Notes: generated from the letters alone by a model not told the origin. DNA of 64,000 bases from Pseudacidobacterium ailaaui (GCF_000688455.1 NZ_JIAL01000001.1:2759001-2823000); one strand, 5' to 3'; positions 9,116-18,071 are shown, numbered from the stretch's first letter. Numbers and translations are program-made.

Positions 9116-10535
9116 ATGGGTTGACTGTTTGTGTGACGGGGTCACTGGAGGACGATTTCTTTGTCTGAGAGACTGGAAGGGTAAAGTAGAAAGTTACTCC
9201 AGAGCCAAGCTCGCTTTCGGCACGAATCGTTCCCCCGTGGGCGAGAATGATGTGCTTCACAATGGCCAGTCCTAGTCCTGTTCCACCCGACTCGCGGGAA
9301 CGGGCCTTGTCTATGCGGTAGAAGCGTTCGAAGATGCGATCCAGGTGTTCCGAAGCAATACCCGGACCAAAATCACGCACAAAAAATTCAACAGCGTTTT
9401 CGAGGTCTTTTGATCCGATGACGATACGCTTGCCGGACCGAGCATACTTCAGAGCATTTTCTATGAGATTTCCGAAGACCTGGTTTAAGGCATCCGGATC
9501 AGCCATGACATAGGTCTCCGTCGTCTCAGAGGCTTCCAGCGTCACATCAGAATCAAGGACAATTCCTGTCAGAGAATCGATGGCATCTTCGACCAGCGCT
9601 GAGGCACGCATCGGTTGCAGAGCAGGCTTATAGTCGCCAGATTCTACACTGGCAAGCGCCAGAAGGTCCTCGGTAAGGCGGTTCATGCGTGTAGCGTTTT
9701 TCAGGATAATGGCAAGAAACTCACGGGCCTGAGAAGAGAGTTTTTCTCCGCCTTCGAGCAACGTTTCCACGTATCCGGAAATCGAGGTCAAGGGTGTGCG
9801 CAGTTCGTGGGAGACATTGGCAATAAAATCGCGTCTTGTCTTTTCCGCGCGCTCAATACTGGTTACGTCGTGGAGCACCGCTACAGCGCCTCCCTCCGGA
9901 GTAGGCGCAGCGTTGACTTCAAAAATTCTGCCAGGGGCCACACTTAAGGCCTTGCCGGTAAAATTCACTCTTTGTCTGAGCGCCCCTTCCACGCAGCTGA
10001 GGACATCGGGATCGCGGACCAGCTCTACCAGGCGGCGGCCCTCGCGCACAGCACTGGCGCAGATGCGTTGCATCACAGCATTCGACCAGATGATCTGTCC
10101 CTGGGCATTTACTGCCACAACAGCTTCCTGCATGCTGTCGAGCAGCGCGGTCAGTTCCCGGCGGCTGGCCTCTAGTTCACGGAAGCTCTGCTCCAGGCGG
10201 CTGGCCGTCATGTCCAGGGCGCGGGCCACATCCGAGAGTTCGTCCAGATTTTCTTCCTGCAGGCGGGCGGAAAGATCGCCAGCGGCAATTCGGTTGGCAA
10301 AAAGAACAATACGGTCCAGTCTTTGGGAGATGCGTCCGGTCAGAAAAGCCGCCAGCAATGTTGCTGCCGCCAGCGCCAGGAAAGAGGCAAGCAGTAGGTC
10401 CAGTGCTCCATGGGGCTGTTCCCTTATGGTGCGTTCAAGAATGGGCCGCAAAGAAAGATCGAAAATTGCAGTACCGGCAAGCAGCACAAATACGAAAGAG
10501 AGAAGCAGTTTCGTGAATACTTTTCGCATTTTCAC
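9114..10535 (-). CDS. phoR: Phosphate-responsive sensor histidine kinase PhoR
   Basis: The 473-residue protein has two membrane segments (about 9-29 and 46-66) flanking a very short periplasmic loop, a HAMP domain (about 67-118), and a PAS domain (about 125-225). A HisKA domain follows with the phospho-acceptor His243 in NVSHELRTPLTS, then a HATPase domain with N box (NLIENALKYA), G1 (DFGPGI) and G2 (GGTGLGLAIV). This is the PhoR architecture: little periplasmic sensing surface, control through PstSCAB-PhoU. It follows phoB by about 100 bases on the same strand and precedes pstS, which supports the assignment. The sequence is intact, unlike that of its partner phoB. Confidence 0.92.
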   Translation of the reverse strand: MKMRKVFTKLLLSFVFVLLAGTAIFDLSLRPILERTIREQPHGALDLLLASFLALAAATLLAAFLTGRISQRLDRIVLFANRIAAGDLSARLQEENLDELSDVARALDMTASRLEQSFRELEASRRELTALLDSMQEAVVAVNAQGQIIWSNAVMQRICASAVREGRRLVELVRDPDVLSCVEGALRQRVNFTGKALSVAPGRIFEVNAAPTPEGGAVAVLHDVTSIERAEKTRRDFIANVSHELRTPLTSISGYVETLLEGGEKLSSQAREFLAIILKNATRMNRLTEDLLALASVESGDYKPALQPMRASALVEDAIDSLTGIVLDSDVTLEASETTETYVMADPDALNQVFGNLIENALKYARSGKRIVIGSKDLENAVEFFVRDFGPGIASEHLDRIFERFYRIDKARSRESGGTGLGLAIVKHIILAHGGTIRAESELGSGVTFYFTLPVSQTKKSSSSDPVTQTVNP

Positions 10536-10636
10536 AAGTGCTGCGATCCTATCGATGCTGCGGAGTGGTGTAGGCCCTCATCTGCCCGTAGCACTCAGAA
10601 GGTCCTGGACAAGATGGTATGCCACGGCATCTGGCA

Positions 10637-11355
10637 CTACTGTACGGGCCGGGGAATCTCAAAACGATATCCGGCACCACGTACTGTCTTGAGATACCGG
10701 GGGTTCTCCGGATCCGTTTCGATTTTCTCACGGATGCGGCGCACGTAAACATCCACGGACCGCGGCGTAACGAAGCGGGCATCACCCCAGACAGCATCGA
10801 GCAGGTGGTCGCGGCTGAAAACGCGTCCTGGATGGCGGGCCAGATAATCCAACAGGCGGAATTCAGTAGCCGTGGTAGTGGCAATTTCACCACGAACCTT
10901 GAGCTGCATGGCCCCGGCGTCTATGACGATGTCCTCAAAGCTGATGATGGAGGGTGTGGAGGGACGTTCAAAGCGGCGCAGCACGGCCTTTACACGGGCC
11001 AGCAGTTCTCTGGGAGCAAACGGCTTTGTGATGTAATCATCCGCACCCATTTCCAGTCCCAGCACGCGGTCATTTTCAGAGGCGCGCGCAGTCAGGAAGA
11101 TAATGGGCACAGTGCTCAAAGCGGCATGGTTCCTGAGCCGGCGGCAGACATCCAGGCCATCTCCTCCAGGTACCATGATGTCCAGCAGGAAGAGGGAGGG
11201 GGCTGACGCTCAGCATCAGCAATTACGTTAGAAGGGTTCGCGTAAACGCGTGCGCCGAAGCCGGCTGCTTCCAGATGATGCTGTACTAACCGGGAAATGT
11301 CCGAGTCATCCTCAAGTACAAATATTGTTTGGCTCAAGCTGGTTTTTAACCTCAC
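10637..11355 (-). pseudogene. phoB: PhoB-type response regulator interrupted by a one-base frameshift
   Basis: Two overlapping frames together make one OmpR/PhoB regulator. The upstream frame (start ATG at 11355) encodes the first half of a receiver with the acidic pocket VLEDDSD. The downstream frame encodes LLDIMVPGGDGLD with the phospho-acceptor Asp (codon 11182-11180), the Lys of ITKPF, and a complete winged-helix DNA-binding domain ending GAGYRFEIP. The frames meet at a run of five G (plus strand 11198-11202), four to five codons before the Asp. One extra base there would restore a normal protein of about 239 residues. This is either a real inactivating mutation, a contingency switch, or a sequencing error in a homopolymer. 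A start at ATG 11176 would lack half of the receiver. The context (phoR next, Pho-box-like repeats upstream) makes PhoB the best name. Confidence 0.88.
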
Positions 11356-11385
11356 AGGCTACCCGCCTACAGCTTACTCCAGGTG

Positions 11386-11413
11386 TGCAAAAGGAATGCT
11401 AATGTTTTGTTAA
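11386..11413 (-). promoter_or_regulatory. Candidate Pho box upstream of phoB
   Basis: On the minus strand TTAACA, TTAGCA and TTTGCA start at 11413, 11402 and 11391, exactly 11 bases apart with 5-base spacers, 31-58 bases before the phoB ATG. The first repeat equals the Bacillus PhoP half-site TTAACA. It suggests autoregulation of phoBR. This is the clearest of the three arrays in the window. Confidence 0.45.
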
Positions 11414-11480
11414 TTCAGCAGGGTCAAGCTGGAAAGATCGGCCTCTGGGAGGGACACATGCGGGTCTGCTGGCTTCTGGA

Positions 11481-11499
11481 CTCCCTGCTAGGCAGGGAG
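11481..11499. other. Perfect inverted repeat between phoB and the receiver gene
   Basis: CTCCCTGC (11481-11488) and GCAGGGAG (11492-11499) are perfect complements separated by TAG. There is no T run, so it is not a typical terminator. It lies between two divergent regulatory genes and could be an operator. A possible -10 TATACT lies at 11532-11537 for the plus-strand gene. Confidence 0.3.
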
Positions 11500-11585
11500 G
11501 ATGAGGGTTCTGGTGTCAGGCCCCTGAATGCTATACTCTGGCAACAGTCCTTCTTTTGATCGGGATTTGAGCCAGCTTCCGGCAG

Positions 11586-11984
11586 ATGGAAAAGAGCGCG
11601 CCATTTACGGTCCTCTGTGTTGACGACGAGGTCCTTGGATTGCAGATCAGGAAGGCCCTGCTCGAACATGCCGGATTTGCTGTGATTACTGCCCTCAACG
11701 GGCAGGAAGCTTTGGCTCTCTTTCAGAGCAAAAATCATTCCATACAGATTGTGCTGCTGGATTACCTGATGCCGGGTATGAACGGAGGCGAAGTTGCGCT
11801 CAAGCTCCGCGCGCTAGACCCCAAAGTTCCGATTCTCATGCACACAGCATGTGTGGACCTTCCGGATGAGGTTCGAGGGTTAGTGGACGATGTTCTGTCA
11901 AAAGGAGAAGGTCCTCAGGCGTTATTACATCGTATGCAACAGGTCCTGGAAGCATCACAATTGGCGGCAAAGAGGGGGAAGTGA
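11586..11984 (+). CDS. Single-domain response regulator receiver protein
   Basis: The 132-residue protein is a stand-alone CheY-like receiver without an output domain. The acidic pocket (CVDDE, residues 11-15), phospho-acceptor Asp59 in VLLDYLMPGMNG and a Lys near SKGEG are present. It overlaps the next gene, a histidine kinase, by four bases (GTGA), so the two are translationally coupled. The kinase has no receiver of its own, so this protein is its likely phosphotransfer target (inference). Output is unknown. A small role in connecting the sensor to the neighbouring Pho genes is possible but unsupported by sequence. Confidence 0.88.
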   Translation: MEKSAPFTVLCVDDEVLGLQIRKALLEHAGFAVITALNGQEALALFQSKNHSIQIVLLDYLMPGMNGGEVALKLRALDPKVPILMHTACVDLPDEVRGLVDDVLSKGEGPQALLHRMQQVLEASQLAAKRGK

Positions 11985-13747
11985 AGCTTCAGGAATTTCA
12001 GCGGGTACTACGGCAGGCGTTCTTTGTACCGATTTTGACTCTGCTGGCCCTGGCGGGCATTCTTCTCTGGCAAATTGCCGCCACCCAAAAGGCCCAAAGA
12101 TGGCTGGACCATAGCGACGAAATCAGCGGGGAAATTGCTGAATTGGAAAGCCTGATCATTGATCAGGAGACGGGTCTCCGGGGTTACGAGCTTACTGGAG
12201 ATGCGATGATGCTGGTGCCTTTCTATTCTGCCGCGCAGCCGATTCAGGGACACTTTGCTCAACTACGCCGGCAGATCGCAGACGATCCGGTGAAACTACG
12301 AGATCTGGAACGTATCTCGACGCGCTATGAAACCTGGCTGTCCTTTGCGCAAGCGATACTTTCTTCACCGGCGAATTTTACCAACCGCAATCTGAACCGC
12401 CATGGCGGAGAGCTGATGTACGCAGTGCGTGATGCCGTCCGGCAAATGGCCCGCGCCGAAGACCAGTCACGCCAGCAATGGCTGAAACATACCATTTCTC
12501 AGGAGCGGCGTGAGATCGTAGTGCTTCTTTCAGGGACAGCCTTGGTAGGTCTGATGCTCAGCTTCTTTTCTCTATCACGTCTGCACAAAGTCTCTGGTGC
12601 CTACCAGCAATCGCTCTTTCTGCTGGAAAAAAGAGGGGAGAAGCTGCGGACCATTTTGCGTTCCATAGGGGATGCTGTGATTGTCTGCCAGGCCGATGGA
12701 TCCATTGAGTTTATGAATCCTGTGGCTGAAGATCTGACTGGCTGGAAAGAAGAAGAGGCGGCGGGACGTGCGCTGGCCGAAATTTTTCGGATTGTAAATG
12801 AAGAAACCAATGAGCCGGCGGAAAATCCAGTCGAGAAAGTAAGACGGCTGAAAAAGGTCATCGGTCTGGCAAATCATACAGCTTTAATTGCTCGCGACGG
12901 CGTCCGCCGCATCATTGATGACAGTGCTGCGCCGATCCTCAGCCAGGATGGCCAGATGACCGGAATTGTCCTCGTATTTCGGGATGTGACGGAGAAACGT
13001 CGCGCTGAGGCCGCCCTTGCTGTCAGCGAAAAGCTGGCAGTGGCGGGCCGCCTTGCTGCCAGCATCGCGCATGAAATTCATAATCCTCTGGATTCCATTG
13101 GTAATTTGCATTATTTGCTGGCGCAGGAAAAAGATGCGGCACGGAGAGATGAATATCTGAAAATGGCGCAACAGGAACTGGACCGTACTCTGCAAATTAG
13201 CCGCAGCTTGCTCAGTCTTTACCGTGAACCGAATGCGCCTGTCGAGGTAAACCTTGGCGAACTGCTGAGCAGTGTGCTGCTTCTTCTGCGTCGCAGATTA
13301 GATCATCAAGGCACCGTGGTGACACAGCAAAATAAGGACAATATTGTCATCGAAGGTTTTCCTGCGGAATTGCGCCAGGTATTCACAAATCTCATCCTGA
13401 ACGCGGCAGAGGCGGCGGGTCGGCCTGGAAAAATTCTGATTCAGATCAGCAGGTCTGTGGGCAATGACTCTCGCGCTCCCGGAGTTACCGTCGAAATCTA
13501 TGACAGTGGCGCGGGCATTTCTCCGCAGGTGGCTTCCAAACTCTTTCAACCCTTTTTTACGACCAAGGGTAGCCAGGGTACGGGATTAGGGCTTTGGATT
13601 AGCCTGGGAATTGTCCAGAAGCATGGTGGGTCCATCCATATTGGGAACAGTGATCTTCCGGAATATACAGGCGCTTGCGTTCAGGTCTATCTCCCCGCCC
13701 GGACGCTGGCGACTGCGCAATCTCGTTCCACGCCATATGTCGGCTGA
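11981..13747 (+). CDS. CHASE3-PAS sensor histidine kinase
   Basis: The 588-residue protein has a membrane segment (about 15-33) and a periplasmic CHASE3 domain (about 38-175) with the typical LIIDQETGLRGYELTGD stretch. After a second membrane segment (about 178-200) come a PAS domain (about 222-335), a HisKA domain with His364 in SIAHEIHNPLDS, and a HATPase domain with N box (NLILNAAEAA) and G2 (GTGLGLWISLGI). CHASE3 domains sense unknown external signals. The start GTG overlaps the stop of the upstream receiver gene, giving a two-gene operon. It lies between the two halves of the phosphate block but has no sequence feature tying it to phosphate. Confidence 0.93.
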   Translation: MKLQEFQRVLRQAFFVPILTLLALAGILLWQIAATQKAQRWLDHSDEISGEIAELESLIIDQETGLRGYELTGDAMMLVPFYSAAQPIQGHFAQLRRQIADDPVKLRDLERISTRYETWLSFAQAILSSPANFTNRNLNRHGGELMYAVRDAVRQMARAEDQSRQQWLKHTISQERREIVVLLSGTALVGLMLSFFSLSRLHKVSGAYQQSLFLLEKRGEKLRTILRSIGDAVIVCQADGSIEFMNPVAEDLTGWKEEEAAGRALAEIFRIVNEETNEPAENPVEKVRRLKKVIGLANHTALIARDGVRRIIDDSAAPILSQDGQMTGIVLVFRDVTEKRRAEAALAVSEKLAVAGRLAASIAHEIHNPLDSIGNLHYLLAQEKDAARRDEYLKMAQQELDRTLQISRSLLSLYREPNAPVEVNLGELLSSVLLLLRRRLDHQGTVVTQQNKDNIVIEGFPAELRQVFTNLILNAAEAAGRPGKILIQISRSVGNDSRAPGVTVEIYDSGAGISPQVASKLFQPFFTTKGSQGTGLGLWISLGIVQKHGGSIHIGNSDLPEYTGACVQVYLPARTLATAQSRSTPYVG

Positions 13748-13784
13748 TAGGTCCAGTCAAAGATAAAAACCGATGGCGGAATTT

Positions 13785-14492
13785 CTACATTGATTGCACA
13801 GGAATCTGCATAATGTCTTCCACCAGGCCCACTTCCTTTTGCACAAATGGCTCGGCATAACGAACGCCACCGAGAAGTCCATAATGCCTTGCTTCGGCAA
13901 AGGTGCGTTCACGGATTTCCTCCTCAGGGACAAAGAGAGAGCTGCCTGTCGGCTGATTTCTGTATTGTGATTTGTATGCCATGAGGGCCTGATGACGCTG
14001 CTCGATGAAGGGCGTAATGTCTACAACAAAACTGGGACGAACATCCGCGTAAAGGCTGGCATACAGAATTTTGAAAGGTCGGTGTGGCGGGGTCCCGGTG
14101 TCGAGTTTCGCCAGTCCGGAGAGGAAACACGCTTCGTAGCCTAGTATGGAAGTGGTGTAGTGATCAGGGTGGCGGCCTGTCCAGTAAGGAAGAATCACAA
14201 CTCGTGGGCAAAGTTGCCGCAAAACTCGGACAATTTTGATGCGATTTTCCCAGGTGTTTTCCACCCGGCCGTCAGGAAGATCGAGTGCTTCGCGCCAGCT
14301 AACGCCAAGAATACTGGCAGCTTGGGCGGCTTCTGCGGCACGTTCTTCGGCAGAACCACGCGTGCCTGCTTCCCCCTGGGTCAGGTCGAGTATGGCCGTG
14401 CTCCAGCCAAGTGCCTTCATTTTCAATAACGTACCGCCGCACGTCTGTTCGACGTCGTCACGGTGTGCGGCAATTGCGAGAATGTCCGGCAT
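13785..14492 (-). CDS. bshB1: PIG-L/LmbE deacetylase, BshB1-type (bacillithiol biosynthesis)
   Basis: The 235-residue protein matches N-acetyl-alpha-D-glucosaminyl-L-malate deacetylases, which remove the acetyl group from GlcNAc-malate in bacillithiol synthesis. Zinc ligands are in AHRDD (His10, Asp13) and GRHPDH (His108 or His111); SQYRNQ near residue 195 is typical of BshB1. The usual AHPDD motif has Arg in place of Pro here. It is a single gene, convergent with the kinase and divergent from pstC. bshA and bshC are not in the window. Similar PIG-L enzymes act on other GlcNAc conjugates, so the bacillithiol role is likely rather than proven. Confidence 0.82.
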   Translation of the reverse strand: MPDILAIAAHRDDVEQTCGGTLLKMKALGWSTAILDLTQGEAGTRGSAEERAAEAAQAASILGVSWREALDLPDGRVENTWENRIKIVRVLRQLCPRVVILPYWTGRHPDHYTTSILGYEACFLSGLAKLDTGTPPHRPFKILYASLYADVRPSFVVDITPFIEQRHQALMAYKSQYRNQPTGSSLFVPEEEIRERTFAEARHYGLLGGVRYAEPFVQKEVGLVEDIMQIPVQSM

Positions 14493-14590
14493 ACTCTTCT
14501 TTTAAGTCCGGCCTTTCGGTGCGACAGCGGACCGAGGGTCTTGGAACGCGGCGAAAGCGCCTTTGCCATTGTTAAGAATTACTTCTTATT

Positions 14591-14618
14591 TTTCAATGCG
14601 TTTAACGTGATTTTCAAA
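14591..14618 (+). promoter_or_regulatory. Candidate Pho box upstream of pstC
   Basis: TTTCAA (14591), TTAACG (14602) and TTCAAA (14613) are spaced by 11 bases in an AT-rich stretch 18-45 bases before the pstC start. A further TTAATT follows at 14622. The match is weaker than upstream of phoB, but the period and position agree. Confidence 0.35.
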
Positions 14619-14635
14619 AAGTTAATTTAGCTTAT

Positions 14636-15694
14636 GTGGTGGTGAACCTTAAAGTCCAGGAAACTCGTGTGCCCGGCCTGTCGATTCCATCAGGACCTGC
14701 ACCGGTATCATCGTCGGCATCGAATCCGGACCAGCCGCCTTCGGTGGTGCGGTCCTTTTTATTGTCTCGCGGAAATTCCGCCTGGAGTGATCGCGCCTTC
14801 AAGTGGCTGATGCTGTTTTGTGCGCTCAGTGTTTTCTTTATCGTAGCTTTGATTGCCTGGCAGCTCCTGCTGCGGTCTAGGTTGACGATCGCAAAGTTTG
14901 GTCTAAGTTTCTTTTTTAAGAGTGCGTGGGACCCGGTGTCCGGGGACTTTGGGGCGCTTCCATTTATCTACGGGACCGTAGTTTCTTCACTGGTGGCCCT
15001 GATCATTGCTGTGCCACTGGCCGTGGGCGTCGCGGTGTTTCTTACAGAGATGTGCCCAAAAGTTCTGCGTGGTCCGCTCTCGTTCCTCACAGAGCTGCTG
15101 GCGGCCATCCCCAGCGTTGTTTACGGGCTGTGGGCAGTTTTTGTGCTGGTGCCAATTCTGCGTGAACACGTCAATCCTTTTTTGATGAAGACCCTGGGGT
15201 GGACAGGTCTCTTTAGCGGGCCGAACTTTGGTATTGGGATGCTGGCTGCCGGTGTGATTCTTGCCATTATGATCCTGCCCATCATTTCCTCGCTCACGCG
15301 TGAAGTAATGTCGGCTGTACCGCACTCCCAGCGTGAGGCCGTGCTGGCCTTAGGAGCCACCCGGTGGGAAATGATCCGGATGGGAGTGCTGCGCAATGCC
15401 CGAATTGGCATTGTGGGCGCCATTATTCTGGGACTAGGGCGAGCGTTGGGTGAAACGATGGCCGTCACGATGGTCATTGGTAATCGGCCTGAAATTGCAA
15501 AGTCGCTCCTGTCGCTGGGGTACAGCATGTCGAGCGTGATTGCCAACGAATTCAGCGAGGCATCTGATGACCTTTACCTTAGCGCGCTCATCGAAATTGG
15601 ACTGGCGCTCTTTCTTGTGACGATTCTGGTCAATGCTCTGGCACGTTTACTGGTTTGGGCGGTGACGCGCGGTGCCCCGGCGAGGGTAGTGTGA
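14636..15694 (+). CDS. pstC: Phosphate ABC transporter permease PstC
   Basis: PstC and PstA form the inner-membrane channel of the high-affinity phosphate importer. The 352-residue protein has a polar N-terminal extension of about 50 residues, then six membrane segments and the binding-protein-dependent permease domain, with conserved TELLAAIPSVVYG, the EAA loop (REAVLALGATRWE) and LGLGRALGETMAV. The start lies in a run of three GTG codons (14636-14644) with no strong ribosome-binding site, so the exact start is uncertain. It is the first gene of pstC-pstA-pstB-phoU; pstS is elsewhere. Confidence 0.95.
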   Translation: MVVNLKVQETRVPGLSIPSGPAPVSSSASNPDQPPSVVRSFLLSRGNSAWSDRAFKWLMLFCALSVFFIVALIAWQLLLRSRLTIAKFGLSFFFKSAWDPVSGDFGALPFIYGTVVSSLVALIIAVPLAVGVAVFLTEMCPKVLRGPLSFLTELLAAIPSVVYGLWAVFVLVPILREHVNPFLMKTLGWTGLFSGPNFGIGMLAAGVILAIMILPIISSLTREVMSAVPHSQREAVLALGATRWEMIRMGVLRNARIGIVGAIILGLGRALGETMAVTMVIGNRPEIAKSLLSLGYSMSSVIANEFSEASDDLYLSALIEIGLALFLVTILVNALARLLVWAVTRGAPARVV

Positions 15695-16572
15695 TGACGA
15701 CTCGCCGGTACAAGGCCGGAAAGGCCAATCAGTGGCGCCGTTTTTTTGCCAACCATCTGGCTACCGCGATTGCCGTGGCCAGCACGGTCATTGTTGTAGC
15801 ACCTCTGGTTGCAGTCTTTCTTTATCTCCTTTACAAAGGGGCAAGCTCGCTCAATCTGAATTTCTTCACGCAAATCCCGCGTCCGGTAGGAGAAAGCGGC
15901 GGGGGCATGGCAAATGCAATTGTTGGATCTGCCGTGCTGCTCGTATTAGGAAGCCTTCTGGGGGTCCCTCTGGGGATCGCAGCGGGAATCTATCTGGCAG
16001 AATTCGGGCGTGGAGGAAAGCTGGCAAACTTTGTCCGATTCACGGCAGACGTATTGAACGGTGTGCCTTCCATTGTCATGGGTATCGCAGTATATGCCCT
16101 GATTGTTCTGCCGCAAAAGCATTTTTCGGCGCTAGCAGGCGGTGTGGCCTTGGGCATCATGATGATCCCAACCATCACGCGGACCACCGAAGAGATGCTG
16201 CTGATGGTGCCCAATGCTATCCGTGAAGCCGCCCTGGGGTTGGGCGTACCCAACTGGCGCTCAGTACTTTCCATTACGCTGAAGACCGCCAGTCCGGGTG
16301 TAATTACCGGATGTATGTTGGCCTTTGCGCGCGTAGCAGGGGAGACGGCCCCGCTCCTTTTTACAGCCTTTGGCAATAATTTCTGGAGTACGAGTATTAA
16401 CGAGCCGATTGCTGCACTGCCTCTCCAGATCTATGTTTATGCCATTTCCCCCTATGATGAATGGCACCGTCTGGCCTGGGCAGGTGCACTGGTCCTGATT
16501 CTTTTAATCGTTGTGTCCGTCGCGCTGGTGCGTTATGTGACGACCCGCGGCGTCTTGAAGGGAGCAAGTTAA
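15694..16572 (+). CDS. pstA: Phosphate ABC transporter permease PstA
   Basis: The 292-residue protein is the second channel subunit, with six membrane segments and the permease signature (VPNAIREAALGLGVPNW in the cytoplasmic loop, FARVAGETAPLLFTA after it). The ATG at 15694 overlaps the pstC stop as TGATG, which fixes the start and implies coupled translation. A longer in-frame start inside pstC is possible but unlikely. It is followed immediately by pstB. Confidence 0.95.
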   Translation: MTTRRYKAGKANQWRRFFANHLATAIAVASTVIVVAPLVAVFLYLLYKGASSLNLNFFTQIPRPVGESGGGMANAIVGSAVLLVLGSLLGVPLGIAAGIYLAEFGRGGKLANFVRFTADVLNGVPSIVMGIAVYALIVLPQKHFSALAGGVALGIMMIPTITRTTEEMLLMVPNAIREAALGLGVPNWRSVLSITLKTASPGVITGCMLAFARVAGETAPLLFTAFGNNFWSTSINEPIAALPLQIYVYAISPYDEWHRLAWAGALVLILLIVVSVALVRYVTTRGVLKGAS

Positions 16573-17331
16573 GTGGGTGTTGGGATTGAAGTTCAAGGCC
16601 TGAATGCCTGGTATGGAAACAACCATACGCTGCAGGACATCAACCTGCATATTCCAGCCAATCAGGCCACGGCGCTCATCGGACCTTCAGGGTGCGGCAA
16701 GAGCACTTTTGTCCGTTGTCTGAACCGGATGCATGAAACAAATCCTATCGCCAAGGTGGAAGGCTCTGTGCGCATCGGAGGGCTGGACATTTATAGCGAT
16801 GCGTCCCCTGTGGAGATACGGCGACGCGTCGGCATGGTCTTTCAGCGGCCGAACCCCTTTCCGACGATGTCGATTTATGACAATGTCGCATCCGGCCTGA
16901 GGTTGAATGGTTTTCGAAACCGCCGTGTTCTGGATGAGGTCGTGGAACGTTCGTTGAAACATGCTGCGCTTTGGGACGAGGTCAAAGACGATCTGAAAAA
17001 GAAGTCTGGGGCCAGTCTGTCTGGCGGCCAGCAGCAGCGTCTCTGTATTGCGCGGGCGCTTGCTGTTGACCCTGAAGTATTGTTGATGGACGAACCTGCG
17101 TCTGCGTTGGATCCGGTCTCCACGGCCAAGATCGAGGACCTAATCTTCCAGCTCAAGTCCCAGTACACCATTGTGATCGTGACCCATAACATGCAGCAGG
17201 CGGCCCGAGTGGCGGAGCGTACCGGATTTTTCCTGAGCGGCAAGCTGGTGGAGTTCGATACAACGCACAAAATTTTCACGAACCCGGGTGACAAACGGAC
17301 AGAAGATTACATCACAGGTAGGTTTGGATGA
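16573..17331 (+). CDS. pstB: Phosphate ABC transporter ATP-binding protein PstB
   Basis: PstB powers phosphate import and takes part in signalling to PhoR. The 252-residue ATPase shows Walker [10 protein letters not shown] (37-45), the family-typical FQRPNPFP, the ABC signature LSGGQQQR (149-156), Walker B LLMDEPAS (170-177) and the switch His in VTHNMQQA. The GTG start directly follows the pstA stop, and AAGGGAG at 16557-16563 is the ribosome-binding site. It overlaps phoU by four bases (ATGA). Confidence 0.97.
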   Translation: MGVGIEVQGLNAWYGNNHTLQDINLHIPANQATALIGPSGCGKSTFVRCLNRMHETNPIAKVEGSVRIGGLDIYSDASPVEIRRRVGMVFQRPNPFPTMSIYDNVASGLRLNGFRNRRVLDEVVERSLKHAALWDEVKDDLKKKSGASLSGGQQQRLCIARALAVDPEVLLMDEPASALDPVSTAKIEDLIFQLKSQYTIVIVTHNMQQAARVAERTGFFLSGKLVEFDTTHKIFTNPGDKRTEDYITGRFG

Positions 17332-18023
17332 CTCGCCTACGTTTCCACAAGAGTCTTGATGAGTTGAAAGAGAAGCTGCTGGTCGTAGCGGGAATGGCCG
17401 AGCAGTCTATCCAGCGCGCTGTGGAAGCGTACAGGACGCGCGACCTGTCTATCTGCGATCTGGTGGACCGTGGTGAGATGGCCATCAACCGTCTGGAACG
17501 CGAGATTGACCAGATGGCACTTGATCTTTTGGCCATGGAACAGCCGATGGCCATTGACCTGCGTTTTATCCTGGCTGTCATCAAGATCAATGCTGACCTT
17601 GAGCGGGTAGGGGATTCGGCCGTGAATATCGTGGAGCGTGTGCGCGACCTTCAGGCCTATTCTGCGATTGATTTGCCGATTGACATACCGCGCATGGCGG
17701 AACTTGCTGCTGCTATGGTGCGCCGGGCGCTGCAATCATTTATCGAGGCCGATGCCAAAATGGCAGAATCTGTGCTCGTGATGGATGACAGCGTAGACAA
17801 AATGAATGAAGCCATTCATTATGCTCTGCTGAATGTCATGCGCACCATGCCCCAACATACTCCGCAGGCACTGGATGCCATTGTGATTGCGCGAAGCCTG
17901 GAAAGGGTAGCAGACCATGCCACAAATATTGCAGAAGATGTGATTTTCTGGGTGCAGGGGCACGATGTCCGGCACCAGTTAAGTGTGAGTGCTGGAAGCA
18001 ATGAACCAGCCCGGTCAGAATAA
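17328..18023 (+). CDS. phoU: Phosphate signalling protein PhoU
   Basis: PhoU links PstB to PhoR and represses the Pho response when phosphate is plentiful. The 231-residue helical protein has two PhoU repeats (about 10-95 and 115-200) with the metal-binding E/DxxxD segments in each (for example [14 protein letters not shown] and [14 protein letters not shown]). The ATG overlaps the pstB stop. It closes the operon. The C-terminus is polar and short. No anomaly. Confidence 0.96.
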   Translation: MTRLRFHKSLDELKEKLLVVAGMAEQSIQRAVEAYRTRDLSICDLVDRGEMAINRLEREIDQMALDLLAMEQPMAIDLRFILAVIKINADLERVGDSAVNIVERVRDLQAYSAIDLPIDIPRMAELAAAMVRRALQSFIEADAKMAESVLVMDDSVDKMNEAIHYALLNVMRTMPQHTPQALDAIVIARSLERVADHATNIAEDVIFWVQGHDVRHQLSVSAGSNEPARSE

Positions 18024-18071
18024 ACCCATCTTTCCGTAGCGGCCCCCCGGCCGGGCTGATGGTGCAGTTTT

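Noticed and set aside
9796-10692. 298-codon frame on the plus strand opposite phoR
   Set aside because: Low-complexity Ser/Arg/Ala product typical of the antisense of a GC-rich gene; phoR is certain.
11190-11205. Programmed ribosomal frameshifting as explanation for the split phoB
   Set aside because: The minus-strand sequence CCCCCTCCC is not a standard slippery heptamer, and no pseudoknot or internal ribosome-binding site stands out. Mutation or sequence error is simpler.
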